Assembly: GCA_002372855.1 (NCBI GenBank)
Contig: DFIZ01000074.1
Coordinates: forward strand, 1-14,099
DNA from: Bacteroidales bacterium UBA3684
GTDB taxonomy: Bacteria; Bacteroidota; Bacteroidia; Bacteroidales; P3
Reading direction: 5' to 3'
DNA length: 14,099 nt
The notes below the pieces were generated by a model. The model did no database searches. It saw only the letters and a program-made list of their open reading frames with translations, and was not told the origin of the DNA. This document shows positions 1-6,916 of this stretch, one piece after another (the stretch's first letter is position 1; each line of letters begins with the position of its first letter). Position numbers and translations under genes: made by a program.

Positions 1-33
1 ATATGAGAACGATATAAGAACAATATAAGAAAT
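1..33. repeat. Three 11-bp direct repeats at window edge
   Basis: Positions 1-11, 12-22 and 23-33 read atatgagaacg, atataagaaca and atataagaaat, giving consensus ATATRAGAAYN with exact 11-bp spacing. The array starts at the first base of the window, so it may continue to the left. No function can be assigned. 11 bp is close to one DNA helical turn, which is noted only as an observation. Confidence 0.6.
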
Positions 34-43
34 ATCCTATTTG

Positions 44-65
44 ACCCCTCTTCAACCCCTCTTCG
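44..65. repeat. Two 11-bp direct repeats, CT-rich
   Basis: acccctcttca (44-54) is followed at once by acccctcttcg (55-65), with the next three bases starting a third copy. The 11-bp period matches the repeat at 1-33 although the sequence differs. This could be chance or a short slippage product. Confidence 0.5.
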
Positions 66-90
66 ACCGCATGGAATCGGATGGCGACAT

Positions 91-110
91 AGCATGTGCA
101 TTCGCATGCT
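91..110. other. Short intergenic hairpin
   Basis: agcatgtg (91-98) and cgcatgct (103-110) can pair over 8 positions with one G-T wobble around a 4-base loop. No T-run follows, so it is not an obvious intrinsic terminator. It could still mark the 3' end of a transcript from the left or be a chance palindrome. Confidence 0.35.
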
Positions 111-186
111 GAGACACATCATAACCCGGTTCCAAACTTGGGTCAGGAGAAAAGGCAGAGGGGAAATTAAGGGATTTTAACAAAAA

Positions 187-222
187 TTTGTTATAAAGTG
201 TGAAAAAGAATGCGTATCTTTG
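187..222 (+). promoter_or_regulatory. Probable Bacteroidota promoter of gpsA
   Basis: A TATCTTTG matching the Bacteroidota -7 consensus TAnnTTTG lies at 215-222, with a TTTG at 187-190 as a candidate -33 element. The 24-base spacing is somewhat longer than usual, so the -33 assignment is weak. Transcription from here would give a leader of about 50 bases before the gpsA ATG. Confidence 0.6.
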
Positions 223-281
223 CAGAATAATTAAGAATAGGCAACAGGGTATTATCTATTGAAACACAACAAGATATAGCA

Positions 282-1274
282 ATGATAGGAGTAATTGGAA
301 GTGGCTCGTGGGCCACTGCAATTGTTAAAATACTGCTGGAACAGGCAGACCGGAGGGTGAACTGGTGGGTGAGAAATGAAGAAGTGCGCAAGGGTCTGCT
401 GCGCGACGGGCACAATCCGGTGCACCTGCCGGATGTGAAACTCGACACCAGCCGCTTGGACATCAGCGGCGACCTTGCCGAAGTGGTGGAGAAGAGCGAG
501 TACCTTTTCCTCGTCATCCCCTCGGCATTCATCGCCAACGTGCTGGAGCAGCTGCCGAAGTCGGCCTACAAGGGCAAGAAGTTCGTCTCGGCCATCAAGG
601 GCATCATCCCCGACAGGAGGATTTCGGTGTCTGTATACCTGGAAAACATCGTGAAAATCAAGCGCAACGACATCTGCGTCATCAGCGGTCCGACGCACGC
701 CGAAGAGGCGGGCCACGGCAAGCCGACGTTCCTCACCATGGCGTCGAACAGCCCGACGCTGGCCATCGAGGTGGAGCAGCTGATGCGTTGCCCCTACCTG
801 CACACCACCCACACGACGGACATCCTGGCCGTGGAGCGCGTGGGCTTGCTGAAAAACGTCTACGCCATCTGCGCCGGCATGTGCCAGGGGCTGGGCTACG
901 GCGACAACCTCAACGCCGTGATGGTCAGCGCCGCCATGCGCGAGCTGAGCCAGCTGATCAAGGTTTTCCCCTCGGTGACCCGCAACATTGCCGACAACTG
1001 CTACCTGGGCGACCTGATGGTGACCTGCTGGTCGAAGCACAGCCGCAACCGCCGCCTGGGCGAGGAAATTGCCCGCGGCGGCGAACTGGACGCCATCTTC
1101 GAGAAAATGGGCACCGTGGCCGAAGGCTACTACTCCGCCAAGAACTTCCACGAGCTGGGAATGCTGATCGGCCGATGCGACGAGATGCCCATCGTCGAGG
1201 CCGTCTACCGCGTGCTTTACGAGGGCTCCGACCCCAAGGAGGAGATTGACAACCTGATAGAGAACGTCTTCTGA
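282..1274 (+). CDS. gpsA: NAD(P)H-dependent glycerol-3-phosphate dehydrogenase
   Basis: GpsA is a cytosolic enzyme that reduces dihydroxyacetone phosphate to sn-glycerol 3-phosphate, the backbone for phospholipids. The protein is 330 residues, normal for the family. It opens with the dinucleotide-binding loop VIGSGSWATAI (residues 4-14). It then shows FLVIPSAF, SAIKGI and ISGPTHAEE, and the substrate-domain segment LLKNVYAICAGMCQGLGYGDN, in which K191 matches the catalytic lysine. YLGDLMVTCWSKHSRNRRLG follows, corresponding to the family's GDL...SRN segment. The ATG at 282 sits right before the nucleotide-binding strand, as expected, in an A-rich Bacteroidota-type leader rather than behind a Shine-Dalgarno site. 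The acyltransferase gene begins five bases after its stop, so the two are probably co-transcribed and act in sequence in glycerolipid synthesis. Identification is firm. Confidence 0.95.
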   Translation: MIGVIGSGSWATAIVKILLEQADRRVNWWVRNEEVRKGLLRDGHNPVHLPDVKLDTSRLDISGDLAEVVEKSEYLFLVIPSAFIANVLEQLPKSAYKGKKFVSAIKGIIPDRRISVSVYLENIVKIKRNDICVISGPTHAEEAGHGKPTFLTMASNSPTLAIEVEQLMRCPYLHTTHTTDILAVERVGLLKNVYAICAGMCQGLGYGDNLNAVMVSAAMRELSQLIKVFPSVTRNIADNCYLGDLMVTCWSKHSRNRRLGEEIARGGELDAIFEKMGTVAEGYYSAKNFHELGMLIGRCDEMPIVEAVYRVLYEGSDPKEEIDNLIENVF

Positions 1275-1279
1275 AAATC

Positions 1280-2371
1280 ATGGACAACACTTTCGACGAC
1301 ATACGACCCTACAACGACGAAGAGCTCCGCGAAGCGCTGAAGCGCATCGGCAAATGGGAGCTGATACCCCAGATACTGAAATTCATCTATCCGCAGCGGC
1401 CTGTGGAAGAGTCGATGCAGCGGCTGCAGAAGGTGCAGACCGTCAGCGAATTGCAGACGACGTTCATGTTCGACGCCATCTGCCGCATCGTGTCGACCAC
1501 CACGCAGGGCTTCTCGCACTCGGGTTTCGACTATATCCGCAAGGGCAAGCCCTGCCTCTTCATCTCCAACCACCGCGACATCACCCTCGACGCTTTCCTG
1601 CTGCAGATGCTCCTGATCGAGCGCAAGCACGATACGTCGTACATCGTTTTTGGCAACAACCTGATGGAGACACCGCTGCTGCGCGACCTCTTCCTGAGCA
1701 ACCACCTGATACAGATGGAGCGCGGGGGCAATCCGCGAGCCTTCTACCGCAGCCTGCAGCACCTGTCGCAATACCTGCACCACCTCATTGTGGACCAGAA
1801 ACACACGGTGTGGATAGCGCAGAAGAACGGGCGCAGCAAGGACGGCATAGACTCCACGGCGCCTGCCATCATCAAGATGCTCACGCTGGGGAGCGACGGT
1901 CCCGCCGAGAAGACCCTCGCCGAGCTGAACATCATACCGGTGGCCGTGTCTTACGAGTGGGACCCCTGCGACCTGATGAAGGCCAACGAGCTCTACCATC
2001 GTGCCCACGGCGGCTACCACAAGGTGGAAGGCGAGGACACCAACAGCGTCACCACGGGTATTATAGGCCCCAAGGGGCATGTGCACCTGGCCATCGGCAA
2101 ACCGCTGAGCAGCGCCGAGATAGCCTCCGAGGGCGACCTGGCCGAGCACGTGGCGGGAGTGCTGGACCGCCGCATACAGAAGCTGTACAAGCTGATGCCT
2201 ACCAACTATCTGGCCTACGACCTCCTGACGGGTACCAACCAGCACCGCCAGCACTATTCCGCCGAGGTGAAAAACCTCTTCCTGCAGCGCATGAACCAGC
2301 TGCCGGAGGGCGAGTGCCAGCGGATATTCATGGAGATGTACGCCAATCCGGTGATTTCGGCCAGGCAGTAG
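1280..2371 (+). CDS. PlsC-like glycerophospholipid acyltransferase
   Basis: This 363-residue protein has the layout of the LPLAT/PlsC acyltransferase superfamily, which moves acyl chains onto glycerol phosphates at the inner membrane. The catalytic block reads SNHRDITLD, with H98 and D104. That spacing is H-x5-D, not the canonical H-x4-D. Further blocks are FGNNLMETPLLRDLF, then MERGGNPRAFYRSL, then AQKNGRSKDG (residues 180-189, in the position of the usual EGTRS motif), and NIIPVAVSYEWDP. The C-terminal third is an extension beyond the minimal PlsC core, and no clear membrane segment is visible. Lying directly behind gpsA, it may acylate glycerol 3-phosphate or lysophosphatidate, but the substrate is inferred from context only. 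I recall similar NHRDI-type proteins as common in Bacteroidota but cannot confirm that here. Confidence 0.85.
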   Translation: MDNTFDDIRPYNDEELREALKRIGKWELIPQILKFIYPQRPVEESMQRLQKVQTVSELQTTFMFDAICRIVSTTTQGFSHSGFDYIRKGKPCLFISNHRDITLDAFLLQMLLIERKHDTSYIVFGNNLMETPLLRDLFLSNHLIQMERGGNPRAFYRSLQHLSQYLHHLIVDQKHTVWIAQKNGRSKDGIDSTAPAIIKMLTLGSDGPAEKTLAELNIIPVAVSYEWDPCDLMKANELYHRAHGGYHKVEGEDTNSVTTGIIGPKGHVHLAIGKPLSSAEIASEGDLAEHVAGVLDRRIQKLYKLMPTNYLAYDLLTGTNQHRQHYSAEVKNLFLQRMNQLPEGECQRIFMEMYANPVISARQ

Positions 2372-2383
2372 AGAATCAACACT

Positions 2384-3817
2384 TTATTCGTAGAAACGGG
2401 GCTCGAAATTGAGCAGATAGACCCTGTCGGTGGCTCGCGTGAAAGCGGTATAGAGCCAGCGTAGGTATTCGCGGTCGAGCTGCATGTCGGGGGGCAGGAA
2501 CCCCTGGTCGATGATGACCGTGCGCCACTGGCCGCCCTGGGTCTTGTGGCAGGTGAGCGCATAGGCGAACTTGACCTGCAGGGCGTTGAAGTAGGGGTTG
2601 GCGCGAAGCTCGCGCAGGCGCTCCGCCTTGGTGGGGAGGTCGGCATAGTCCTCCATGACGTTGTTGAAGAGGAGGTTGGCTTCGTCGGAGGTGAGCGAGG
2701 GCGACTCGGAGTAGAGCGTGGAAAGAAGCAGCTTGCAGTCGCGGGGCTCCTCGTCGGGGTAGTCGACGAAGCGCACCGTGGCGTCGGCAAAGCGGAACCC
2801 ATAGAGCTCCTGTACATTGCGCACGCTAAGCACTTCAACGATGTCGCCGTTGGCGATGAAGCCGATGGTACTCTCTTCGTCGAGCCAGAAATAGTTGTTT
2901 TTCACCACCATGAGGTAGTCGCCGGCGTTGACCTCCTCCTCGCGGAAGAGCACGGTGTTGCGGACACCCTGGTTGAAGAGGTTGGCGCGCTTGTTGGAGC
3001 GGCAGATGACGACAACCTGGTCGAGGGCGAAGTCGCCGTATTCGCGGTAGAGGGTCTCCATGAGGTCCTCGCCAGCAAGGCGTATGACATCGACGCCGTT
3101 GGGGCTGAAAAGGGGCATCCGCGCCTCGTCGCCGGCGACGAGGGAGGTGATTTGCGAGCGCAGTGCCGTGGCTCCGGCCAGGATGCCGGAGAGCTGCTTC
3201 TGGCGCACCACCTCGGTGAGTTCGGCGCTGATGACATTGAGGGAAAAGGCGGCGGAGAGGTAGCGCTCGTCGAGGGCAGGGCTCTCGCTCTGGCCCACGG
3301 GGGGCAGCTGGGCGCTGTCGCCGATGAGCATGAGGCGGCAATGGTTGCCGTCGTAGACATAGTCGATGAGGTCTTCCAGCAAGCTCTGTCGCGTGGAGGT
3401 GGGCTCGAGGCCGATCATGGAGGCTTCGTCGACGATGAAAAGGGTATAGGAATGCTTGTTGATGCCACGGACCGTGCGCACGGCGCCGGAGGCGTCGGTG
3501 ACGGTCATGTAGATTTTTTTATGGATGGTGTAGGCCGGACGGTTGGAGTAGGCCGAGATGACCTTGGCGGCACGGCCAGTGGGCGCCAGCAGCAGAGAGC
3601 TAACGCGAAGCGACGGGAGGGTCTGGATGAGAGCCGAGATGAGCGAGGTCTTTCCGGTGCCGGCATATCCGCGCAGCAGGAAGGCCGAGCGGGGGTCGGA
3701 GTCGTAGAGGAACCGGGCCATGGAAGCACAAGCATCCCACTGTCCGCCCGTTGGCTGGTGCGGAAAGTGGGATAATATGAGCTTTTGGACAACCGGCTCG
3801 AAGCCTGAGGTAGCCAC
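2384..3817 (-). CDS. RecD/Pif1-like superfamily 1 DNA helicase
   Basis: This 477-residue protein is an ATP-dependent SF1B helicase. Motifs in order: Walker A GYAGTGKTS (residues 50-58), motif Ia LAPTGRAAKVI (77-87), Walker B VDEAS (129-133), motif III GDSAQLPPVG (166-175), the UvrD_C_2 segment TCHKTQGGQW (422-431) and motif VI LYTAFTRATDRVYLL (455-469). It is far shorter than full RecD2 (over 700 residues) and lacks the long N-terminal region, so it is closest to the short RecD-like or Pif1-like ATPases seen widely in Bacteroidota. A role in DNA repair or replication-fork processing is inferred from the family. Its ATG lies three bases after the secG stop, making it the last gene of a TPR-secG-helicase operon. 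It converges on the acyltransferase with only 12 bases between stops and no visible terminator. Confidence 0.9.
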   Translation of the reverse strand: MATSGFEPVVQKLILSHFPHQPTGGQWDACASMARFLYDSDPRSAFLLRGYAGTGKTSLISALIQTLPSLRVSSLLLAPTGRAAKVISAYSNRPAYTIHKKIYMTVTDASGAVRTVRGINKHSYTLFIVDEASMIGLEPTSTRQSLLEDLIDYVYDGNHCRLMLIGDSAQLPPVGQSESPALDERYLSAAFSLNVISAELTEVVRQKQLSGILAGATALRSQITSLVAGDEARMPLFSPNGVDVIRLAGEDLMETLYREYGDFALDQVVVICRSNKRANLFNQGVRNTVLFREEEVNAGDYLMVVKNNYFWLDEESTIGFIANGDIVEVLSVRNVQELYGFRFADATVRFVDYPDEEPRDCKLLLSTLYSESPSLTSDEANLLFNNVMEDYADLPTKAERLRELRANPYFNALQVKFAYALTCHKTQGGQWRTVIIDQGFLPPDMQLDREYLRWLYTAFTRATDRVYLLNFEPRFYE

Positions 3818-3820
3818 GAC

Positions 3821-4174
3821 TTACTGTTGGTCAGCCTCAGGAGCGGGCGTGGCGGCTGCGGGCATGGCGGCCGTGGCAGCGGGAGCCTGCTGAACAGGGC
3901 TATAGTCGGCGACTTTCACCTCGGACTGGAGGGGGTCGGAGGACTGGCCACGATGGATGCTGATAGTGGCCACAAGGCTGAGTGCCACAAGGATACCAGC
4001 GAGCCACCAGGTAGCTTTCTCAAGGAAATCGGCGGTCTGGCGCACACCCATCACCTGGGTGGGAGCAGAGAAATTGGCGGCGAGTCCACCACCCTTGGAG
4101 TTCTGCACGAGCACAACCAATGCGAGCAAAACGCAGACAATGATAATCAGGATTACGATGATGTTATACAGCAT
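3821..4174 (-). CDS. secG: Preprotein translocase subunit SecG
   Basis: SecG is the small accessory subunit of the SecYEG channel and aids protein export across the inner membrane. The 117-residue product shows the expected plan: membrane segment 1 at about residues 3-23, the conserved QNSKGGGL loop (24-31), a soluble linker with GVRQTADFLEKATW, and membrane segment 2 at about 55-73. The C-terminal 40 residues are rich in Ala, Pro, Gln and Thr and look disordered, a common extension in Bacteroidota SecG. It lies 14 bases after the TPR gene and three bases before the helicase gene, so all three are likely on one transcript. The identification is secure. Confidence 0.93.
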   Translation of the reverse strand: MLYNIIVILIIIVCVLLALVVLVQNSKGGGLAANFSAPTQVMGVRQTADFLEKATWWLAGILVALSLVATISIHRGQSSDPLQSEVKVADYSPVQQAPAATAAMPAAATPAPEADQQ

Positions 4175-4188
4175 AGTTTTTTAATAAT

Positions 4189-4791
4189 TTATTTACTATT
4201 TAATATTGTTGTCAGTCGTTGAATTCGGGGTGCAAAAATACTACTTTTTTCGGGATTATGGGCCAATAAATTCTTATAAATTGCCAAAGCCTTGTCGTAA
4301 CGGCCTTGTTTCTCGAGTATAACAGCAAGAGTTTCAGTGCCTAAAGAAACATCGGGGGTTAAACTTTTTTTGTCGTTGATGTCGCGGTTGCGAGCGTCTT
4401 GCGAGGCCTCATTTTCCTCTTCGGAAGGGTCGACTTGGAGAAAATTGGACAGGATGACACTCTTGGGAGCTGTCTTGAAAGAGACTTCCTGGAAGGTGTT
4501 GATTTCGCTCAGAATGTCGAACGACGGGTCGTCGGCCACCGGCGCGGCGGCGGGGCCGCTGGAGGCGTTGGCCAAGAGGGTGTCGAGAACTTCCGGGTTG
4601 CTTATCGACAGGGCCACGGCGCGGCGTTCCTCGGGCGTGTCGAACCCGTGAGCATGGTCGGCAAGCAGCGCCAGGGTGGCAACAACCGATGAATAAGGAT
4701 ACTTGGCCAGCTGTGCCTTGAGCCAGCCACGGTCCTGCGAGGAGAAACGGGTGGGGGCCGAGATCATGTCGATAAACTGTTTTTTGTCCAT
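4189..4791 (-). CDS. TPR-containing protein upstream of secG
   Basis: This 200-residue soluble protein has no signal peptide or membrane segment. The N-terminal half (KKQFIDMI, then WLKAQLAKYPYSSVVATLALL) is helical. The middle (about 100-140) is acidic and polar, probably a flexible linker. The last 45 residues hold one clear tetratricopeptide unit (LAVILEKQGRYDKALAIYKNLLAHNP) followed by a capping helix. A single TPR usually mediates protein contacts. From memory, Bacteroidota often keep a small TPR protein just upstream of secG, which fits this position, but its role is unknown and a link to secretion is inference from context. It is the first gene of its operon and has a -7 promoter box about 80 bases upstream. 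Confidence 0.75.
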   Translation of the reverse strand: MDKKQFIDMISAPTRFSSQDRGWLKAQLAKYPYSSVVATLALLADHAHGFDTPEERRAVALSISNPEVLDTLLANASSGPAAAPVADDPSFDILSEINTFQEVSFKTAPKSVILSNFLQVDPSEEENEASQDARNRDINDKKSLTPDVSLGTETLAVILEKQGRYDKALAIYKNLLAHNPEKSSIFAPRIQRLTTILNSK

Positions 4792-4872
4792 ATCCTACGG
4801 TTGTTTTTTGTTACTTTAGCTGTTAAAAAATTTACTCCATTTAACAACTTTTCACATTGAAAAATGGATTTG

Positions 4873-4880
4873 CAAATGTA
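4873..4880 (-). promoter_or_regulatory. Probable -7 box for the TPR-secG-helicase operon
   Basis: CAAATGTA on the plus strand reads TACATTTG on the minus strand, matching TAnnTTTG. It lies about 80 bases upstream of the TPR start. A TTTG on the minus strand at 4893-4896 is only 12 bases away, too close for a normal -33 element, so only the -7 box is called. Confidence 0.5.
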
Positions 4881-5006
4881 CAAATAATTTTTCAAACAGA
4901 AAAAAAAGAATTTATTTTCATCATCGTGACTACTGATAACCAATAATTTAGATTGAAAAAAGATTTACCGGAGAGAAATTTTTATCAACAATTCAAAAAA
5001 AATGTG

Positions 5007-5014
5007 TACTTTTG
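5007..5014 (+). promoter_or_regulatory. Probable -7 box of the rpmH promoter
   Basis: TACTTTTG matches the Bacteroidota -7 consensus TAnnTTTG and is followed by CA, as is typical at these promoters. It lies 46 bases before the rpmH ATG, giving a leader of roughly 40 bases. No convincing TTTG is present at the -33 position. Confidence 0.6.
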
Positions 5015-5060
5015 CAAACTCAATTTCGACGAAAAAAGAAACAAAAAATATTGCAGAAAA

Positions 5061-5207
5061 ATGAAAAGAACATTCCAACCGTCACTGAGAAAAAGAGCGA
5101 ACAAGCACGGTTTCCGCAAGAGAATGTCTACCGCCAACGGTAGAAAAGTGCTGGCCGCACGTCGTAGAAAAGGCAGAAAAAGACTGACCGTTTCCGACGA
5201 ACGCTAA
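5061..5207 (+). CDS. rpmH: 50S ribosomal protein L34
   Basis: L34 is a small basic protein of the large ribosomal subunit. The 48-residue product starts [18 protein letters not shown], continues with [26 protein letters not shown] and ends SDER, which is the complete family signature. The start was placed at 5061 because this ATG opens the conserved MKRTFQPS sequence. An upstream in-frame ATG at 4953 would add 36 unrelated residues and would overlap the promoter box at 5007-5014. The gene has its own promoter and is followed by an intrinsic terminator, so it is probably expressed alone at high level. The usual neighbours rnpA and dnaA are not in view. Confidence 0.97.
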   Translation: MKRTFQPSLRKRANKHGFRKRMSTANGRKVLAARRRKGRKRLTVSDER

Positions 5208-5253
5208 ACAAGGCCTCCACCGAAATGGAGACTTGAACGGCATTTGCAAAGAG

Positions 5254-5284
5254 AAAAGAAGTATTGAGGATACTTCTTTTTTTT
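5254..5284 (+). terminator. Intrinsic terminator after rpmH
   Basis: aaaagaagtat (5254-5264) pairs perfectly over 11 bp with atacttctttt (5270-5280) around the loop tgagg, and the T-run continues through 5284. The stem is AT-rich but the T-tract is strong. It separates rpmH from rlmD, so rlmD must rely on read-through or on a promoter I could not find. Confidence 0.8.
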
Positions 5285-5312
5285 CTTTTAACACCAAAAG
5301 AACCAATACACT

Positions 5313-6746
5313 ATGGGAAGAAGAAACAGAGACTTGCCGCTGCTGGAGAAGGTAACAATCGCCGATGCAGGAGCCGAAGGCATGGCCGTGGCCAAGGTTG
5401 ACGGACTGGTGGTGTTCGTGCCCTTTGTGGTGCCGGGCGACGTCGTCGACATCCAACTATATAAGAAGAAAAAGAACTACGCCGAAGGGCGCGCCGTGAA
5501 GTTCCATAGCTACTCCGACCTTCGCGTCGAGGCCCGTTGCCCCCACTACGGAGTGTGCGGCGGATGCAAATGGCAGACCCTCAGATACGAATCCCAACTG
5601 GAGGCCAAACAACGGCAGGTGCGCGACAACCTGGAGCGCCTGGGCAACGTCGACTGTTCCGGCATGCGGCCCATCTGCGGTTCGGAGAACATCTACTACT
5701 ACCGCAACAAACTGGAATTCACCTTCTCCTCCAAAGCCTGGCGCACACAGGAAGAGCTTGCCGCCGGCGACACCGCCCTACCCTCGCCCGGCGCACTGGG
5801 ATTCCACATCCCGCAACTCTTCGACAAGGTGCTCAGCATCGAGCACTGCGCCCTGCAACAGGACCCCAGCAACGACATACGCCTCGCCGTGCGGCGCTAC
5901 GCCGAGGAGCACGGCCTGGAATACTACGACATACGCAACCATACCGGTTTCCTGCGCAACCTCGTCATCCGCAACACCTCCACCGGCCAGTGGATGGTCA
6001 TCGTCATTGTGGCCAGCGACGACCCCGACCGCCTCTTCCCCCTGCTGGACATGCTGGCCGAACGCTTTCCGCAAATCACATCGCTACAATATATTGTAAA
6101 CACCAAGCTCAACGACTCTTACAGCGACCAGACCGTCGTCACCTACCGCGGCAGCGACCACATCGAAGAGTGCATGCAAGGCTACCGCGGCAGCCGCGAG
6201 CTGAAGTTCATCATCAACCCCAAATCCTTCTACCAGACCAACTCAGCCCAAGCGCAGCGGCTCTACAGCTTCGTGGCCGAACTGGCCGAACTGCAACCCG
6301 ACGACACCCTCTACGACCTCTACACCGGCACCGGCACCATCGCCCTCTTCCTGGCCGACAAATGCCGCCGCGTGGTCGGCATCGAATATGTCGAGGAAGC
6401 CATCGCCGACGCCAAAAACAACGCCCGCATCAACGGCTACGACAACACCCGCTTCTACGCCGGCGACATGGCGCAGGTGCTCACCGAGGAATTCATCGCC
6501 GCCAACGGCCAGCCCGACGTCGTCGTCACTGACCCGCCGCGCGCCGGCATGCACGAGAAAGTCGTCGCTCAACTCATCGCCACGGCACCCAGGAAAATCG
6601 TCTACGTCAGCTGCAACCCCGCCACACAAGCCCGCGACCTGCAACTCCTCGCCGAGCGCTACGAGGTGCGCCGCATACAACCCGTCGACATGTTTCCGCA
6701 CACGCAACACGTCGAAAACATCGCCGAACTTGTGTTAAAATCTTAA
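5313..6746 (+). CDS. rlmD: 23S rRNA (uracil-C5)-methyltransferase RlmD
   Basis: This enzyme family transfers a methyl group from S-adenosylmethionine to C5 of a uracil in 23S rRNA (U1939 for E. coli RlmD). The 477-residue protein starts with a TRAM RNA-binding domain (about 8-62). An iron-sulfur cysteine set follows: C76, C82 and C85 in CPHYGVCGGCKW, plus C179 in IEHCAL. The C-terminal Rossmann methyltransferase domain has motif I DLYTGTGTIAL (335-345), GIEYVEEAI, the DPPRAGM motif (407-413) and VSCNPATQARDL with catalytic C434. All family landmarks are present and the length is usual. RlmD, RlmCD and TrmA-like members share this plan, so the exact target uridine is inferred. The gene stands alone between the rpmH terminator and the next promoter. 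Confidence 0.92.
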   Translation: MGRRNRDLPLLEKVTIADAGAEGMAVAKVDGLVVFVPFVVPGDVVDIQLYKKKKNYAEGRAVKFHSYSDLRVEARCPHYGVCGGCKWQTLRYESQLEAKQRQVRDNLERLGNVDCSGMRPICGSENIYYYRNKLEFTFSSKAWRTQEELAAGDTALPSPGALGFHIPQLFDKVLSIEHCALQQDPSNDIRLAVRRYAEEHGLEYYDIRNHTGFLRNLVIRNTSTGQWMVIVIVASDDPDRLFPLLDMLAERFPQITSLQYIVNTKLNDSYSDQTVVTYRGSDHIEECMQGYRGSRELKFIINPKSFYQTNSAQAQRLYSFVAELAELQPDDTLYDLYTGTGTIALFLADKCRRVVGIEYVEEAIADAKNNARINGYDNTRFYAGDMAQVLTEEFIAANGQPDVVVTDPPRAGMHEKVVAQLIATAPRKIVYVSCNPATQARDLQLLAERYEVRRIQPVDMFPHTQHVENIAELVLKS

Positions 6747-6771
6747 AAAAAACACAGATTTTTCAACAAAA

Positions 6772-6804
6772 TTCTGTTCATTCCGAAAAAAAGTGTTATC
6801 TTTG
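6772..6804 (+). promoter_or_regulatory. Promoter of the T9SS protein-apbE-yicC cluster
   Basis: TATCTTTG at 6797-6804 matches the -7 consensus and is followed by CA. ttctg at 6772-6776 is a candidate -33 element with 20-base spacing, in the normal range. The predicted leader is about 105 bases. Its first part may fold weakly (ttgtt near 6809 with aacaa near 6848), while the rest is AT-rich and unstructured. Confidence 0.6.
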
Positions 6805-6916
6805 CATGTTGTTCGCGACGGCGAAGACAACCTCGCTTTCGGCGCAACAACCTAAACAACAAATAATTGTATAAAATAACAAAGAATAATAATAAATAAA
6901 AATACACACTAACAAG

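Larger units (their letters stand above)
1..281. other. Intergenic leader upstream of gpsA
   Basis: No gene is supported here. The stretch holds an 11-bp direct repeat at its left edge, a second 11-bp repeat in a CT-rich tract, a short hairpin and the probable gpsA promoter, each listed separately. The far left may be the tail of a longer repeat region or the end of a gene outside the window. An antisense reading frame that crosses into gpsA has no plausible protein character. Confidence 0.6.
4792..5060. other. Divergent AT-rich promoter region
   Basis: This region separates the minus-strand TPR-secG-helicase operon from plus-strand rpmH. It is strongly AT-rich and contains two oppositely facing -7 boxes, listed separately. 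A reading frame running from 4953 into rpmH is only an upstream extension of L34 without protein-like conservation, so no additional gene is called. Confidence 0.6.

Noticed and set aside
252..1151. Minus-strand open frame across gpsA
   Set aside because: It is an antisense shadow rich in His, Val and Ala. The plus-strand GpsA motifs are unambiguous.
4953..5060. N-terminal extension of L34 from an upstream ATG
   Set aside because: It would add 36 residues unlike any L34 and would overlap the -7 promoter box at 5007-5014. The conserved MKRTFQPS start is at 5061.
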